From: Pseudomonas anguilliseptica
GTDB taxonomy: Bacteria > Pseudomonadota > Gammaproteobacteria > Pseudomonadales > Pseudomonadaceae
Assembly (NCBI RefSeq): GCF_900105355.1
Contig: NZ_FNSC01000001.1
Location: 1,178,001 to 1,242,000 of the forward strand
Reading direction: 5' to 3'
DNA length: 64,000 nucleotides
The notes below the pieces were generated by a model. It was not told the origin of the DNA, ran no database searches, and saw only the letters and a program-made list of their open reading frames with translations. Below, piece by piece: positions 7,714-16,543 of the stretch. The translations under genes were made by a program, and so were the position numbers. Each line of letters starts with the position of its first letter. The stretch's first letter is position 1.

Positions 7714-9528
7714 TTAACCTTCGATTTCCACCAGTACATCACCCGGGTTGACCCGGTCGCCCTTGGCCACGTGCACAGCCTTCACGGTGCCGGCAATCGG
7801 CGCCTGCACTTCGGTTTCCATCCTCATCGCTTCGCTGATCAGCACTGCCTGACCGGCTTTAACCGTGTCACCGACCTTGACCAGCACATCGACAATATTG
7901 CCCGGCATGCTGGTGCTGACATCGCCCGGCGCACTGGCCTGCTTGCGCTTGCGCTTGCCGCCGGCACCCGCAACAAAATCGTTCAGCGGCTCGAACACCA
8001 CTTCTTCCGGCATACCGTCGATGGACAGGTAGAAGTGGCGCTTGCCATCGCTCTTCACGCCAACGCCGGTGATGTCGACGCGGTAGCTTTCGCCATGTAC
8101 ATCCACCACGAACTCGGTCGGCACGCCTTCACCACCCGCCGGGGCCACGCCGCCGGCTTCCGGGATCGGCAGCAGTACTTCTGGGGTCAAGGTGCCGGCG
8201 GCGCGCTCTTCAAGGAACTTGCGTCCGATATCCGGGAACATTGCGTAGGTCAGCACGTCTTCTTCGGATTGCGCCAGGCTGCCGATCTCTTCGCGCAGTT
8301 TGGCCATTTCCGGCTTGAGCAGATCAGCCGGACGCACTTCGATCACGTCTTCGCTGCCAATCGCCTGCTTGCGCAGCTGCTCGTTGACCTTGCCCGGCGC
8401 CAGGCCGTAGCGGCCTTGCAGGTAGAGCTTCACCTCGTTGGTAATGGTCTTGTAGCGCTCACCGGCGAGCACGTTGAACACTGCCTGGGTGCCGACGATC
8501 TGCGAGGTCGGTGTCACCAGCGGTGGGAAGCCGAGGTCTTCACGCACCCGCGGGATTTCCGCGAACACTTCATTGATGCGGCTCAGCGCGCCCTGCTCTT
8601 TCAACTGGTTGGCCAGGTTGGACATCATCCCGCCTGGCACCTGATTGACCTGCACGCGGGTGTCCACGGCGGTGAATTCGCTTTCAAACTGGTGGTACTT
8701 CTTGCGCACAGCATGGAAGTACAGGCCGATCTCCTGGATCAGCGCCAGATCCAGGCCGGTGTCGAACTCGCTGCCCTTGAGCGCCGCGACCATCGACTCG
8801 GTGCCGGGATGGCTGGTGCCCCAGGCGAAGCTGGAGATCGCCGTGTCTATATGATCGGCACCGGCTTCAATCGCCTTGAGCTGGCACATTGAGCCCATGC
8901 CGGCGGTGTCATGGCTATGGATAAACACCGGCAGATCGACGTCCGCTTTCAACGCGCGCACCAGATCAGCGGTGGCATACGGGGTCAGCAGACCAGCCAT
9001 GTCCTTGATCGCGATGGAGTCGATGCCCATGGCCTGCATGGCCTTGGCCTGCTTCACGAACGCTTCGACGGTGTGCACTGGGCTGGTGGTGTAGGCGATG
9101 GTGCCCTGGGCGTGCTTGCCTGCAGCCTTCACCGCCTCGATGGAGACGCGCAGGTTACGCACATCGTTCATCGCATCGAAGATGCGGAACACGTCGATGC
9201 CATTGACCGCCGCCTTGGCCACGAAGGCGCGTACCACGTCGTCGCTGTAGTGGCGATAACCAAGCAGGTTCTGCCCACGCAGGAGCATCTGCAAACGGGT
9301 ATTGGACAGGCCGGCCTTGAGTTTGCGCAGGCGCTCCCAGGGGTCTTCCTTGAGGAAACGCACGCAGGCATCGAAGGTCGCGCCGCCCCAGACTTCCAGC
9401 GACCAGTAACCGACCTGATCGAGCTTGGCGCAGATCGGCAACATGTCGTCCAGGCGCATGCGCGTGGCGATGATCGACTGGTGAGCGTCGCGCAGGATGG
9501 TATCGGTGACGGTAATTTTTTTACTCAT
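7714..9528 (-). CDS. pycB: Pyruvate carboxylase subunit B (OadA-like), biotin Lys replaced by Arg
   Basis: A 604-residue carboxyltransferase plus biotin carrier subunit. The HMGL-like domain begins ITVTDTILRDAHQS and contains DVFRIFDAMNDVRN. The PYC_OADA domain follows, and the last 70 residues form a biotinyl domain. In that domain the normally invariant AMKM is AMRM: residue 569 is AGG (Arg, complement of 7822-7824) where the Lys that carries biotin should be, so carboxyl transfer should fail unless this is a base error. The rest of the domain (APIAGTVKAVHVAKGDRVNPG) is intact. I chose the Met at 9528 (MSKKITVT); it lies 16 bases after the pycA stop. Confidence 0.93.
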   Translation of the reverse strand: MSKKITVTDTILRDAHQSIIATRMRLDDMLPICAKLDQVGYWSLEVWGGATFDACVRFLKEDPWERLRKLKAGLSNTRLQMLLRGQNLLGYRHYSDDVVRAFVAKAAVNGIDVFRIFDAMNDVRNLRVSIEAVKAAGKHAQGTIAYTTSPVHTVEAFVKQAKAMQAMGIDSIAIKDMAGLLTPYATADLVRALKADVDLPVFIHSHDTAGMGSMCQLKAIEAGADHIDTAISSFAWGTSHPGTESMVAALKGSEFDTGLDLALIQEIGLYFHAVRKKYHQFESEFTAVDTRVQVNQVPGGMMSNLANQLKEQGALSRINEVFAEIPRVREDLGFPPLVTPTSQIVGTQAVFNVLAGERYKTITNEVKLYLQGRYGLAPGKVNEQLRKQAIGSEDVIEVRPADLLKPEMAKLREEIGSLAQSEEDVLTYAMFPDIGRKFLEERAAGTLTPEVLLPIPEAGGVAPAGGEGVPTEFVVDVHGESYRVDITGVGVKSDGKRHFYLSIDGMPEEVVFEPLNDFVAGAGGKRKRKQASAPGDVSTSMPGNIVDVLVKVGDTVKAGQAVLISEAMRMETEVQAPIAGTVKAVHVAKGDRVNPGDVLVEIEG

Positions 9529-9544
9529 GATCTGATTCCTTCCC

Positions 9545-10966
9545 CTACAGGCCGGCGTGGGCAGCAATGGCGGTGGCGGTGGCGATGGCGATGGCCAGGT
9601 GCGACGGGTTGCGCTTGATCGAGTACTCGGTCAGCTCCGGGTGCGCCTCGACAAAACTGGTGTTGAACTGACCGCTGCGAAATTCCGGGTTGCGCAGGAT
9701 TTCTTGGTAATAGGCGGCGGTGGTCTTCACCCCCTGCACGCGCATGTCATCCAGGGCTCGCAGGCCACGGGCCAGGGCTTCTTCCCAGGTCAGCGCCCAG
9801 ACGATCAGCTTCAGGCACATGGAGTCGTAATACGGCGGAATGGTGTAGCCGGTGTAGATCGCCGTGTCGGTGCGCACCCCAGGGCCGCCGGGGGCGTAGT
9901 AGCGGGTAATCTTGCCGAACGAGGGCAGGAAGTTGTTCTTCGGGTCTTCGGCGTTGATACGAAACTGCAGGGCATAGCCACGGTGGATGATGTCTTCCTG
10001 CTTGATCGACAGCTCCAGGCCCGAGGCAATGCGGATCTGCTCGCGGACGATATCGATGCCGGTGATTTCTTCGGTGATGGTGTGTTCCACCTGCACCCGG
10101 GTGTTCATCTCCATGAAATACACCTCGCCCTCGGCGAGCAGAAACTCCACGGTACCGGCATTCTCGTAGCCCACCGCCTTGGCGGCGCGCACGGCCAGAT
10201 CGCCGATATAGGCGCGCTGCTCGGGGGTCAGCTGCGGGCTGGGGGCGATTTCGATAAGTTTCTGGTTGCGTCGCTGGATCGAGCAATCGCGCTCGAACAG
10301 GTGCACCACATTGCCGAAGCTGTCACCAAGAATCTGCGCCTCGATGTGCTTGGGGTTGACGATGCACTTCTCGAGAAACACCTCGGCACGGCCGAAGGCC
10401 TTGGTCGCCTCGGAGATCACTCGCGGGAACGCCTGCTCCAGTTCCTCACGGCTGTTGCAGCGACGAATACCGCGACCGCCGCCACCGGAAGTGGCCTTGA
10501 GCATCACCGGGTAACCGATGCGGTCACCCTCGCTCAGTGCCTCGGCAATATCGGCCACGTTGCCTTCAGTGCCTGGGGTGACCGGCACACCAGCCTTGAT
10601 CATGCTGCGCCGTGCTTCGGTCTTGTCGCCCATGCGGCGGATCACTTCCGCGCTCGGGCCGATAAACTTGATCCCACGTTCGGCGCAGATGTCCGCCAGT
10701 TCGGCGTTTTCCGAGAGAAAGCCATAGCCGGGATGCAGCGCATCACAGCCGGTTTCCACCGCCAGATTGACCAGTTTGCGCGGGTTCAGATAACCGGCCA
10801 GCGGATCGGCACCAATGCCGTGGGCCTCGTCCGCACGCTTGACGTGCAGCGCCTGACGATCGGCATCGGAATACACCGCGACCGAACGAATGCCCATTTC
10901 GGCACAGGCCCGCACGATACGCACGGCAATCTCACCGCGGTTGGCTATCAGAATTTCCTTGATCAC
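9545..10966 (-). CDS. pycA: Pyruvate carboxylase subunit A (biotin carboxylase)
   Basis: A 473-residue ATP-grasp biotin carboxylase that carboxylates biotin with bicarbonate and ATP for pyruvate carboxylase. It opens IKEILIANRGEIAVRIVRACAEMGI, carries the glycine-rich ATP loop MLKATSGGGGRGIRRC, and has the EMNTRVQVEHTITEEITG motif with the catalytic Glu and Arg. A GTG at 10966 with GAGGA nine bases upstream is the best start and gives the usual length. pycB follows 16 bases later in the same operon. IS5 copy 1 ends 140 bases upstream, between this gene and its divergent LysR gene, so the native promoter region is changed. Confidence 0.93.
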   Translation of the reverse strand: MIKEILIANRGEIAVRIVRACAEMGIRSVAVYSDADRQALHVKRADEAHGIGADPLAGYLNPRKLVNLAVETGCDALHPGYGFLSENAELADICAERGIKFIGPSAEVIRRMGDKTEARRSMIKAGVPVTPGTEGNVADIAEALSEGDRIGYPVMLKATSGGGGRGIRRCNSREELEQAFPRVISEATKAFGRAEVFLEKCIVNPKHIEAQILGDSFGNVVHLFERDCSIQRRNQKLIEIAPSPQLTPEQRAYIGDLAVRAAKAVGYENAGTVEFLLAEGEVYFMEMNTRVQVEHTITEEITGIDIVREQIRIASGLELSIKQEDIIHRGYALQFRINAEDPKNNFLPSFGKITRYYAPGGPGVRTDTAIYTGYTIPPYYDSMCLKLIVWALTWEEALARGLRALDDMRVQGVKTTAAYYQEILRNPEFRSGQFNTSFVEAHPELTEYSIKRNPSHLAIAIATATAIAAHAGL

Positions 10967-11106
10967 GAGCCAGCATCCTCGATCACGTGAGCAGGCAACC
11001 GACAAAAACGGTCGACGTGTGACCGCAGCAGCTGAAGCGGTCAGGCACTCACGCTACGCCGGCTTGGCGATTAACCAAAATCAATAATTATTGGGTTAGT
11101 CATTAG

Positions 11107-12298
11107 GGATGGTCTGAAAAAGACTTCCTGATTTTGGCAAAATATCCGCACTCCACCCGCCGAGTTTTCCGATGAAGCAGATGACCTTCGCCGACGCCGA
11201 GTACGCCGGCAAGCGCAAGCAGACCCGCAAAGAATTGTTCCTGATCGAGATGGATCGGGTAGTGCCGTGGAAAGGGTTGATCGCTTTGATCGAGCCGCAT
11301 TATCCAAAGGGTGAAGGCGGCCGACCGTCCTATCCGCTGATGGCGATGCTGCGAGTGCATCTGATGCAAAACTGGTTCGGTTACAGCGATCCGGCGATGG
11401 AAGAGGCGCTGTACGAGACCACCATCCTACGCCAGTTTGCCGGGCTGACTCTGGAGCGCATTCCTGACGAAACCACCATCCTCAACTTCCGCCGCTTGCT
11501 GGAAAAACACGAACTGGCTGCCGGCATCCTGGCCGTGATCAATGGCTACCTGGGTGACCGTGGTTTGTCGCTGCGCCAAGGCACCATCGTCGATGCCACG
11601 CTGATCAACGCGCCGAGTTCAACCAAGAACAAGAACGGTAAGCGTGACCCTGAGATGCACTCAACCAAGAAAGGCAATCAGTATTACTTCGGCATGAAGG
11701 CGCACATCGGGGTGGATGACGAGTCTGGCTTGGTGCACAGCGTGGTGGGTACTGCCGCCAACGTGGCGGATGTCACCCAGGTCGATAAGCTGCTGCACGG
11801 CGAGGAAAACATGGTGGGGGCCGATGCCGGATATACCGGTGTCGAGAAGCGCCCCGAGCATGAGGGCCGTCAAGTGATCTGGCAGGTTGCAGCACGGCGT
11901 AGCACTTACAAGAAACTCGGTAAGCGCAGCGCGCTGTACAAAGCCAAGCGCAAAATCGAGAAGGCCAAGGCCCAAGTGCGAGCCAAGGTCGAGCATCCGT
12001 TTCGGGTGATCAAGCGTCAGTTCGGTTATGTGAAGACGCGCTTCCGTGGCCTGGTCAAAAACACGGCGCAACTGGTGACTTTATTCGCGCTGTCAAATCT
12101 GTGGATGGCGCGCCGACATTTACTGACGAATGCAGGAGAGGTGCGCCCGTAATGCTGGAAATGGCTGCCGCGAGGTGCTCGCGGCGGCTAAAAACACAGA
12201 AATGAGCCGGTAATCTGATCGTTTTTGATCGATTTATCACTTTCGAAATCAGCAGAGGCTGACGTCAGCCAGAAATGCATTGCTACTTCAGAGGATCC
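11107..12298 (+). mobile_element. IS5-family insertion sequence, copy 1
   Basis: The element is 1192 bp with imperfect terminal repeats GGATGGTCTGAA (left) and GGATCCTCTGAA (right, complement). It is flanked by a TTAG target duplication at 11103-11106 and 12299-12302, the YTAR type usual for the IS5 group. It carries one transposase gene. By eye I find only about three base differences from copy 3 at 42561-43752. It sits between pycA and its LysR regulator. Confidence 0.93.
11172..12152 (+). CDS. IS5-family transposase (copy 1)
   Basis: A 326-residue DDE transposase. The N-terminal part has the IS5-type helical domain (LRVHLMQNWFGYSDPAMEEAL). The catalytic Asp residues are in GTIVDATLINAP and GADAGYTGVEKR, and the Glu is in RAKVEHPFRVIKRQFGY. 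The length is full and no stop or frameshift is present, so the copy may be active. It is identical or nearly identical in protein sequence to the transposase at 42626-43606. Confidence 0.95.
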   Translation: MKQMTFADAEYAGKRKQTRKELFLIEMDRVVPWKGLIALIEPHYPKGEGGRPSYPLMAMLRVHLMQNWFGYSDPAMEEALYETTILRQFAGLTLERIPDETTILNFRRLLEKHELAAGILAVINGYLGDRGLSLRQGTIVDATLINAPSSTKNKNGKRDPEMHSTKKGNQYYFGMKAHIGVDDESGLVHSVVGTAANVADVTQVDKLLHGEENMVGADAGYTGVEKRPEHEGRQVIWQVAARRSTYKKLGKRSALYKAKRKIEKAKAQVRAKVEHPFRVIKRQFGYVKTRFRGLVKNTAQLVTLFALSNLWMARRHLLTNAGEVRP

Positions 12299-12351
12299 TT
12301 AGCTAAAGCTTATAGTTGGATTTGATCGACTCCGCCACACAGGTACTAATC

Positions 12352-13299
12352 GTGCGTAAGTCTTTGTTACGTATGACATTTCGTCAGATTCAGGTGTTTC
12401 GCTCGGTGTGCAGCCACCTCTCCTACAGCCGCGCAGCAGAGGAAATGGCCCTGACCCAGCCGGCGGTCAGCCTGCAGATTCGTCAGCTGGAGGAGCTGAT
12501 TGGCCAGCCGCTGTTCGACTATGTTGGCAAAAAGCTCTACCTGACCGAGGCTGCTGAAACGCTGCAACGCGCCAGTGCGGATATTTTCGGCCGCCTGGAG
12601 AGCCTCGACATGCAGCTGGCCGACCTGCAAGGCTCGCTGCAGGGACAACTGAGCCTGGCCATCGAGTCCAGCGCCAAGTACTTCGTTCCGCACCTGTTCG
12701 CCGCTTTTCGCCAGCAATACCCGGAAGTCAACTTACAGCTGGTGGTCACCAATCACACCCAGGCGCTCAAGCGCCTGAACGCCAACCGCGATGACCTGCT
12801 GATCATGTCGCGCGTGCCGACGGATATGAATCTGGAGTTTCTGCCCTTCCTTAATAACCCGATCATCGCCGTGGCACCGCCCGATCACCCGCTGTGCACG
12901 CAGGGGCCACTGAGCCTGCAGGACCTCACCGCCTTTCCGCTGCTGATCCGCGAAGCCGGCTCCGGCACACGCCAGGCCTGCGAGGAGTATTGCCATCAGA
13001 AACGTGCGCACTTCGCCCAGACCCTGGAAGTCGGCTCCATGGAAGGCCAATGCGAAGGGGTGATCGCCGGCCTTGGCCTGGCTTTGCTGCCGCGTCACGC
13101 GGTGCGCCGCGAACTGGAATGCGGCGCCCTGCGCGAACTGCCAGTGGCCGAGCTGCCGCTGCTGCGCAGCTGGTGCCTGGTGCACCCGCGCAGCAAATAC
13201 CTGTCACCGGTGGCGCAGGCGTTTTTCGCCTTCGTGCGCGATCAGCGCAGCCTGATCAATGCCCTGGCTGAGCGTTTTGTCGAGCCGGCAGGGCGATAA
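12352..13299 (+). CDS. LysR-family regulator, PycR-like
   Basis: A 315-residue LysR-type regulator. The N-terminal winged HTH is MTFRQIQVFRSVCSHLSYSRAAEEMALTQPAVSLQIRQLEELIGQPLF. The rest is a substrate-binding-like effector domain (LSLAIESSAKYFVPHLFAAFRQQYPEV). It matches the LysR regulator normally divergent from pycA in pseudomonads. I chose the GTG at 12352, which yields RKSLLRMTFRQ as in relatives. Only 49 bases of native sequence separate it from the TTAG next to IS5 copy 1, so its promoter and the shared control region with pycA are disrupted or moved. Confidence 0.85.
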   Translation: MRKSLLRMTFRQIQVFRSVCSHLSYSRAAEEMALTQPAVSLQIRQLEELIGQPLFDYVGKKLYLTEAAETLQRASADIFGRLESLDMQLADLQGSLQGQLSLAIESSAKYFVPHLFAAFRQQYPEVNLQLVVTNHTQALKRLNANRDDLLIMSRVPTDMNLEFLPFLNNPIIAVAPPDHPLCTQGPLSLQDLTAFPLLIREAGSGTRQACEEYCHQKRAHFAQTLEVGSMEGQCEGVIAGLGLALLPRHAVRRELECGALRELPVAELPLLRSWCLVHPRSKYLSPVAQAFFAFVRDQRSLINALAERFVEPAGR

Positions 13300-13320
13300 G
13301 CCCCTGCCATGCCGGCAGGG

Positions 13321-13337
13321 AATTGCGTATATGATAT
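13321..13337. promoter_or_regulatory. Probable GntR operator over the gntR promoter
   Basis: AATTGCGTATATGATAT matches the perfect palindrome at 20134-20150 in 14 of 17 positions. It overlaps a good -10 hexamer TATGAT (13329-13334) and lies 31 bases before the GTG at 13369, a layout typical of autorepression by GntR proteins. Confidence 0.6.
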
Positions 13338-13368
13338 TCGCGCCCGTCCAGCCGCCCGGTACACCAGC

Positions 13369-14049
13369 GTGCCCCTACCCAAGTTCAATGCGCCCAACCT
13401 CGGCATTACCCCTACCGCCTCGGAGGTAATCGCCACCCACCTGCGCGAGGCCATAGTCTCCGGGCACTTCGCCGAGGACGAGCCGATTCGCCAGGACGAT
13501 ATCGCCAAGCTGTTCAACGTCAGCAAGATCCCCGTGCGCGAGGCGCTCAAACGCCTGGAAGCCGAAGGCCTGGTGCTGTTTCAGCGCAACAAGGGCGCGG
13601 TGGTGACGCGCATCTCCGAGCCGGAACTGGCGCAGATGTTCGAGGTGCGGGTGCTGCTGGAAGTGCAAGCCATTCGCCTGGCCGTACCGAACATGAACGA
13701 GGCCACCTTCAGCGAAGCCGAGCGCATCTGCGCCGCCTTTCTCGGCGAGAACAATGTCGGCCGCTGGGCCGAACTCAACTGGCAATTGCACGCCTGCCTC
13801 TACGAGCCGGCGCAGCGGCCCTTCCTGCTCAACCTGATCCGCTCTATTCACGACAAGCTGGAGCGCTACCTGCGTATGCAGATGAGCCTGTCCGAGGGCA
13901 AACAGCGCGCCGATCAGGAGCACCGCGAGATCATCGCCGCCTGCCGCGCCGGGGATGCCGACCGCGCCTCCACGCTGATCGCCGAGCATATCAATGGCGT
14001 ATGCCAAACCCTCTATGCACACCTGCCCAACCGGCTAACGCCGGGCTAA
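13369..14049 (+). CDS. GntR-family regulator (FadR/FCD type), probable hydroxyproline regulator
   Basis: A 226-residue regulator. The winged HTH spans about residues 15-80 (VIATHLREAIVSGHF, IRQDDIAKLFNVSKIPVREALKRLEAEGLV). An all-helical FCD effector domain follows (RVLLEVQAIRLAVPN and HREIIAACRAGDADRAS). The open frame goes up to an ATG at 13309. I prefer the GTG at 13369 because a -10 box and a likely operator lie at 13321-13337. The same palindrome occurs upstream of the lhp transport gene and the deaminase gene, and GTATAC-centred sites suit this subfamily, so control of hydroxyproline genes is a strong inference. Confidence 0.83.
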   Translation: MPLPKFNAPNLGITPTASEVIATHLREAIVSGHFAEDEPIRQDDIAKLFNVSKIPVREALKRLEAEGLVLFQRNKGAVVTRISEPELAQMFEVRVLLEVQAIRLAVPNMNEATFSEAERICAAFLGENNVGRWAELNWQLHACLYEPAQRPFLLNLIRSIHDKLERYLRMQMSLSEGKQRADQEHREIIAACRAGDADRASTLIAEHINGVCQTLYAHLPNRLTPG

Positions 14050-14173
14050 GCAGGGCGGGGCATGACTGCTAACTGCCAGCAGCATACGCACGCCAAGTGA
14101 AACCAAGGTCGCCCTGGCGGCTTGGGAAAGCCTGCATCGAGAATGACCCTGGCCCTTGGTTCTGCTCCGAAAA

Positions 14174-15181
14174 TCAATCGTTATCCAAGATGGATTTCAG
14201 TGGGGCGGGCGCATATAGCGCACCTTGGAACTCCGGCACGTACTCGTACTTCAGCATTTCGCCCAGCTCCAATGACTTGATATACGTCGACAGGCTACCG
14301 TCGCTCAGGGTGAGCTTGACCGAGTTTTCGTTGGTACTCGAGGCATGGCTCAGCTGGCGAGAAACCGCATAGCCGTAGCTCAGCTCGCCGTTGTGGCCGA
14401 TGTTGGTAAAGCTGTTGGCGACAAGCTGAGGCTCGATAGAGAGATCGCTCAGCTTCTCCGTTTCGAGAGTGACGTCGACTTTCCCTGTCTGGCTGTCGAG
14501 TATCTCGAAGACAACCGACTGGTCGGTTTCCCTGAGGTTGATAGCAGTCAACCACTTGGGCAAGTTGTAACCAACCACACCTCTGACCTTGGCGAGCTCC
14601 GTGTTGACCGGCAGCTTGAGCACATAGCCCCAGAAATCCTTCGACATCGATTGACCGATGAGAGACACCGGACCCAGGTTGGCATTTCCGGGCTTGTTGG
14701 TGACGATGGACAGTGCGATCTCGTTGTAGCTGTCGTTGTCGCAATATTCGTATGCGTAGGCGGTCAACGCGACCAGAGCTCTACCAGGCCACACCTGCAG
14801 CGGTTGGATATGTTCCAGAACCTCGGCCGGCATCAGCGCTTTCAGCCGGGCCAGATCCGCCGTGAAGACTGCCGTGACCCGGCTGTTCTTGTAATAGAAG
14901 TTTGGTGAGTAGGACTCAAAGCCCATGTCGACCTTGGTTTTCTTAAGTTCCTTGAACCAGCTCAGATCGATGTCCGATGCTTCGGTGGCGATGACGGAGA
15001 GAGGTGGATTGGAGTGGTAACGGTCGTACAGTCCGCCGGCCACTACAGGAATATCCTGCCCCGCAATACTGGTGGTCACAGTCCTGACCGGTTCAGACTC
15101 AGGTAAGCCCGCTGCCCATGAAGGAAAGGCCAGGGCATTCAGGAGTACTCCCGCCATTACTAAAAGGTTGCTGAATTTCAT
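14174..15181 (-). CDS. Secreted acetoacetate-decarboxylase-like protein
   Basis: A 335-residue protein with a clear signal peptide (MKFSNLLVMAGVLLNALAFPSWAAG). The mature part resembles the acetoacetate decarboxylase beta-barrel family: MPAEVLEHIQPLQVWPGRALVALTAYAYEYCDNDSYNEIALSIV followed by GQSMSKDFWGYVLKLPVNTELAKVRG. This is a weak, pattern-based match, and I cannot identify an active-site Lys with confidence. Export of such a protein is unusual. It lies on the minus strand between the GntR gene and the epimerase gene. Its start at 15181 was chosen because the open frame's extra 21 residues precede the signal peptide. Confidence 0.6.
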   Translation of the reverse strand: MKFSNLLVMAGVLLNALAFPSWAAGLPESEPVRTVTTSIAGQDIPVVAGGLYDRYHSNPPLSVIATEASDIDLSWFKELKKTKVDMGFESYSPNFYYKNSRVTAVFTADLARLKALMPAEVLEHIQPLQVWPGRALVALTAYAYEYCDNDSYNEIALSIVTNKPGNANLGPVSLIGQSMSKDFWGYVLKLPVNTELAKVRGVVGYNLPKWLTAINLRETDQSVVFEILDSQTGKVDVTLETEKLSDLSIEPQLVANSFTNIGHNGELSYGYAVSRQLSHASSTNENSVKLTLSDGSLSTYIKSLELGEMLKYEYVPEFQGALYAPAPLKSILDND

Positions 15182-15601
15182 CTCTGTTCGTGCTCCGCGC
15201 GTGACAAGGTTCCTGCCCATGGAACCTACATGTACAGCCTCCAAGTCATGCGCTTGAGAGGCCGGGCACGGAAACCCTAACGTTTAACTTAACTTTAAGG
15301 TCAAGCACCACATACATCCAAGAAGCCGGCTAGGACGCTACATTGACCGGCTGAATCCTCAGCCATAACTGTCACTCGACCGCTTTGGCCAACAACTGTC
15401 GGGCGGCACAGGCTAGAGTCGCCCCTGCCTACCCATCGCCCACTAACATCCGCATACAGCGCATCGCCAGCCTGCCGAGCCGTTCTGCGAGCTTACAACT
15501 GTGCCGATTTCGTCATTTCCATAAGCTAAATCCATCAAGCCGCCAGCCCGCAGTCGGCGGCACCCTTGCAGCATCTTCAGTGGTTCAGGGAGCACCACCC
15601 G
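15182..15601. other. Intergenic region between the secreted protein gene and lhpA
   Basis: About 420 bases without a convincing gene. It must contain divergent promoters. It has an AT-rich patch (TTTAACTTAACTTTAAGG, near 15283-15300) but no GTATAC-type palindrome like those ahead of lhpP and lhpC, so the catabolic operon may answer to the AraC regulator instead. An AGGGAG ribosome site at 15587-15592 serves lhpA. Confidence 0.5.
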
Positions 15602-16543
15602 ATGCAGCGCATGCAGATTCTCGACTCGCACACCGGCGGCGAACCGACCCGCCTGGTTCTCGACGGTTTTCCCGATCTTGGCCACGGCAGCATGGCCGAG
15701 CGCCGACGGGTGCTGGCTGAGCGCTTCGACCAGTGGCGTAGCGCCTGCATGCTGGAGCCACGGGGCAGCGAGGTGCTGGTCGGGGCCCTGCTGTGCGAGC
15801 CGGTCGATCCCGACGCCTGTGCCGGTGTGATCTTCTTCAATAACAGCGGCTACCTGGGTATGTGCGGCCACGGCACCATCGGCCTGGTGGCGTCCCTGGT
15901 GTATCTGGGGCGGATCGGCCCCGGCCTGCACAAGATCGAGACACCCGTCGGAACAGTCGAGGCGACGCTGCATGAGGACCGCTCGGTGAGCGTGCGCAAT
16001 GTGCCGGCCTACCGTTATCGCCAGGCGGTCGAGGTGCAGGTGCCGGGCTATGGCCGGGTGGTCGGCGATATCGCCTGGGGCGGCAACTGGTTCTTTCTGA
16101 TCAGCGAACACGGCCTGCGCGTAGCCGGCGACAACTTGCCAGCCCTGACCGCTTATGCCGCGGCCGTGCAGCAGGCCCTTGAGGATCAAGGCCTGCGCGG
16201 TGATGACGGCGGTCTGATCGACCATATCGAACTGTTCGCCGATGACGATGTGGCGGATAGCCGTAACTTCGTGCTCTGCCCCGGCCTGGCCTACGACCGC
16301 TCGCCCTGCGGCACCGGCACCGGCACCAGCGCCAAGCTGGCCTGCCTGGCCGCCGACGGCAAGCTGCAGCCCGGACAGATCTGGCGTCAGGCCAGTGTGA
16401 TCGGCAGCCAGTTTGAGGCCAGCTTCCAGTGGGCCGATGGCGGTCGCATCATCCCGACCATTCGCGGCCGCGCCCATCTGAGTGCCGAAGCCACCCTGCT
16501 GATCGAGGCCGACGACCCCTTCGCCTGGGGCATTCGCCTGTGA
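15602..16543 (+). CDS. lhpA: 4-hydroxyproline 2-epimerase (proline racemase family)
   Basis: A 313-residue cytosolic epimerase that converts trans-4-hydroxy-L-proline to cis-4-hydroxy-D-proline, the first step of the pathway. Both catalytic cysteines are present: C88 in [12 protein letters not shown] and C236 in [13 protein letters not shown]. The N-terminal [12 protein letters not shown] is typical. The start at 15602 is set by AGGGAG nine bases upstream; the open frame's extra 12 residues are not conserved. The TGA overlaps the GTG of the next gene (GTGA), so the four genes to 19113 form one translationally coupled operon. Confidence 0.92.
   Translation: MQRMQILDSHTGGEPTRLVLDGFPDLGHGSMAERRRVLAERFDQWRSACMLEPRGSEVLVGALLCEPVDPDACAGVIFFNNSGYLGMCGHGTIGLVASLVYLGRIGPGLHKIETPVGTVEATLHEDRSVSVRNVPAYRYRQAVEVQVPGYGRVVGDIAWGGNWFFLISEHGLRVAGDNLPALTAYAAAVQQALEDQGLRGDDGGLIDHIELFADDDVADSRNFVLCPGLAYDRSPCGTGTGTSAKLACLAADGKLQPGQIWRQASVIGSQFEASFQWADGGRIIPTIRGRAHLSAEATLLIEADDPFAWGIRL

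Noticed and set aside
9557..10990. A 477-codon open frame on the plus strand
   Set aside because: It lies wholly opposite pycA, whose motifs are unmistakable. Long antisense frames are common in GC-rich DNA, and this one has a His/Gly-rich composition typical of such shadows.
13300..13320. Terminator after the LysR gene
   Set aside because: CCCTGCC / GGCAGGG can pair, but there is no T-run and the hairpin runs into the GntR promoter, so I did not list it.
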